A stretch of 16,758 nucleotides of DNA, taken from NCBI GenBank assembly GCA_013203755.1, contig JABMPI010000329.1:1-16758 (forward strand), given 5' to 3'. Shown piece by piece: positions 16,100-16,758 of this stretch. Origin of the DNA: Bacteroidota bacterium. GTDB lineage: Bacteria > Bacteroidota > Bacteroidia > Bacteroidales > Prolixibacteraceae. Below the pieces are notes generated by a model that searched no databases, was not told the DNA's origin, and saw only the letters and a list, made by a program, of their open reading frames with translations. Position 1 is the first letter of the stretch. Each line of letters opens with the position of its first letter. Both the position numbers and the translations under genes were made by a program.

Positions 16100-16584
16100 T
16101 ACTGTTTTAAAAAATGTCTTAAATGATCCAATGCACTCTTCATCCTTTTTTCAACCGCTTTAACACTAATCCCCTGCATTTCTGCAATTTCTGTGTATTT
16201 CAAATTTTCAACCCGGCTTAATAAAAAAACCGTTCGCTGTTTTTCGCGCATTTTATTCAAAGCACGACTATAATTTTCCTTCAATTGCTTAAATGCAAAC
16301 TCATCTTCCGGCGACTGCGCTTCTTTATCAAAAACATAGTAGTTAAAAAATTCGAAAGAACGTTTCTCTTTTCTATGGTGCGAAATAAAAAGGTCTCCGG
16401 CAATTTTAAAAAGCAAACCCTTTACTTTTTCTATTTGAATAGAATTTTGTTTTTCCCAGATTTTCAGAAATGTCTCTTGTGCAATATCTGTTGCAACCTC
16501 GGTATTTCCAGAACGAAAAAATACGTAGTTACGAACCTGTGCAAAATGCATTTCAAATAAATTTTTAAATTCTTCCTGAGTCAA
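16099..16584 (-). CDS. ECF RNA polymerase sigma factor, TTG start
   Basis: A 161-residue extracytoplasmic-function sigma factor. Region 2 (about 5-72) contains ATDIAQETFLKIWE at 31-44, the core-binding/-10 recognition signature. Region 4 (about 103-157) has KQRTVFLLSRVENLKYTEIAE and the helix-turn-helix GISVKAVEKRMKSAL. The frame opens at a TTG (16582-16584); no ATG lies between the upstream in-frame TGA and this codon. The next ATG, at residue 12, would cut into region 2, so TTG is chosen. A TATCTTTG box lies about 27 bases upstream. It should direct transcription of this operon or of linked uptake genes when the receptor senses its ligand through FecR. Confidence 0.9.
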   Translation of the reverse strand: MTQEEFKNLFEMHFAQVRNYVFFRSGNTEVATDIAQETFLKIWEKQNSIQIEKVKGLLFKIAGDLFISHHRKEKRSFEFFNYYVFDKEAQSPEDEFAFKQLKENYSRALNKMREKQRTVFLLSRVENLKYTEIAEMQGISVKAVEKRMKSALDHLRHFLKQ

Positions 16585-16610
16585 AGCGTAATAAATTCAT
16601 TAGTACAGTT

Positions 16611-16618
16611 CAAAGATA
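16611..16618 (-). promoter_or_regulatory. Possible -7 element for the sigma operon
   Basis: The minus strand reads TATCTTTG here, an exact TAnnTTTG match about 27 bases before the TTG start. No TTG-type -33 element is placed properly, so the site may be read by an alternative sigma factor or be coincidental. Confidence 0.35.
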
Positions 16619-16636
16619 AACGACAATTTGAAATAG

Positions 16637-16677
16637 AAAAGTACCCGCACGATGTTTTTATCGATGCAAGTACTTTT
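16637..16677 (-). terminator. Hairpin between the right-edge gene and the sigma gene
   Basis: An 8-base outer stem (AAAAGTAC at 16637-16644 with GTACTTTT at 16670-16677) encloses an inner stem of GCA/CGAT with ATCG/TGC. Both ends finish in a short T run when read outward, so it could stop transcription in either direction. It lies just behind the stop codon of the minus-strand gene entering from the right. Confidence 0.5.
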
Positions 16678-16684
16678 GAATCAA

Positions 16685-16758
16685 TTATCCGTTACCGTTT
16701 TGATTGCCGTGCTGATTTTGATTTTTATTTTGCTTTCCTTTCATTTTATGTTTTGCTA
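16685..16758 (-). CDS. 3' end of an unidentified gene with Asn/Gln/Gly/Lys-rich tail
   Basis: The minus-strand frame is open from the right edge to a TAA at 16685-16687, giving 23 residues. They are low complexity, dominated by Lys at first (AKHKMKGK) and then by Asn, Gln and Gly, ending GNGNG. Such tails occur on exported or periplasmic Bacteroidota proteins, but there is too little to name a family. The hairpin just downstream supports a true gene end. A start at the internal ATG would give only 19 residues, so the piece is read as the end of a longer gene. Confidence 0.45.
   Translation of the reverse strand, partial: AKHKMKGKQNKNQNQHGNQNGNG

Noticed and set aside
1..16758. tRNA, rRNA, CRISPR arrays, insertion sequences and attachment sites
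   Set aside because: Looked for on both strands by eye; no cloverleaf, regularly spaced repeats, transposase frames or terminal inverted repeats were seen.

Overview
The window looks like a chromosomal segment from an AT-rich member of the Bacteroidota, probably an anaerobe or facultative anaerobe of the Marinilabiliales/Prolixibacteraceae kind. The phylum call rests on a type IX secretion sorting domain, an ECF sigma / FecR (DUF4974) / STN-TonB receptor operon, and promoter-like TAnnTTTG sites. The order or family is inference only.

Left edge (1-2650, all minus strand): a GT1-type glycosyltransferase is followed 11 bases later by a stand-alone C39 peptidase-like protein whose catalytic residues are all replaced. 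This may be the end of a peptide natural-product or export locus continuing past the left edge. Upstream lie a three-helix membrane protein and a doubtful 66-residue ORF.

Positions 2700-5420: a secreted thioredoxin-like protein (WCPTC) on the plus strand converges with a large minus-strand T9SS cargo protein with YD-like repeats. About 815 bases without a convincing gene follow.

Centre (5422-12423, plus strand): a 7-kb respiratory operon. It holds two complete but diverged modules, each in the order tetraheme cytochrome c, twin-arginine four-cluster [4Fe-4S] protein, NrfD-family membrane subunit. Between them sits a multi-spanning DUF2339 gene interrupted by one in-frame TAG. Neither module has a molybdopterin or other catalytic subunit nearby. 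The modules probably move electrons between the menaquinone pool and periplasmic haem/FeS carriers, like the NrfBCD, DsrOP or Hmc-type transmembrane redox complexes. A hairpin plus T-run near 12600 ends the operon.

Right part (12690-16584, minus strand): a trans-envelope signalling operon of ECF sigma factor, FecR-type anti-sigma factor and a TonB-dependent receptor with an STN domain. The genes are joined by TAATG stop/start overlaps, and there is no SusD partner. At the extreme right, the 3' end of another minus-strand gene with an Asn/Gln/Gly/Lys-rich tail enters the window, separated from the sigma gene by a hairpin.
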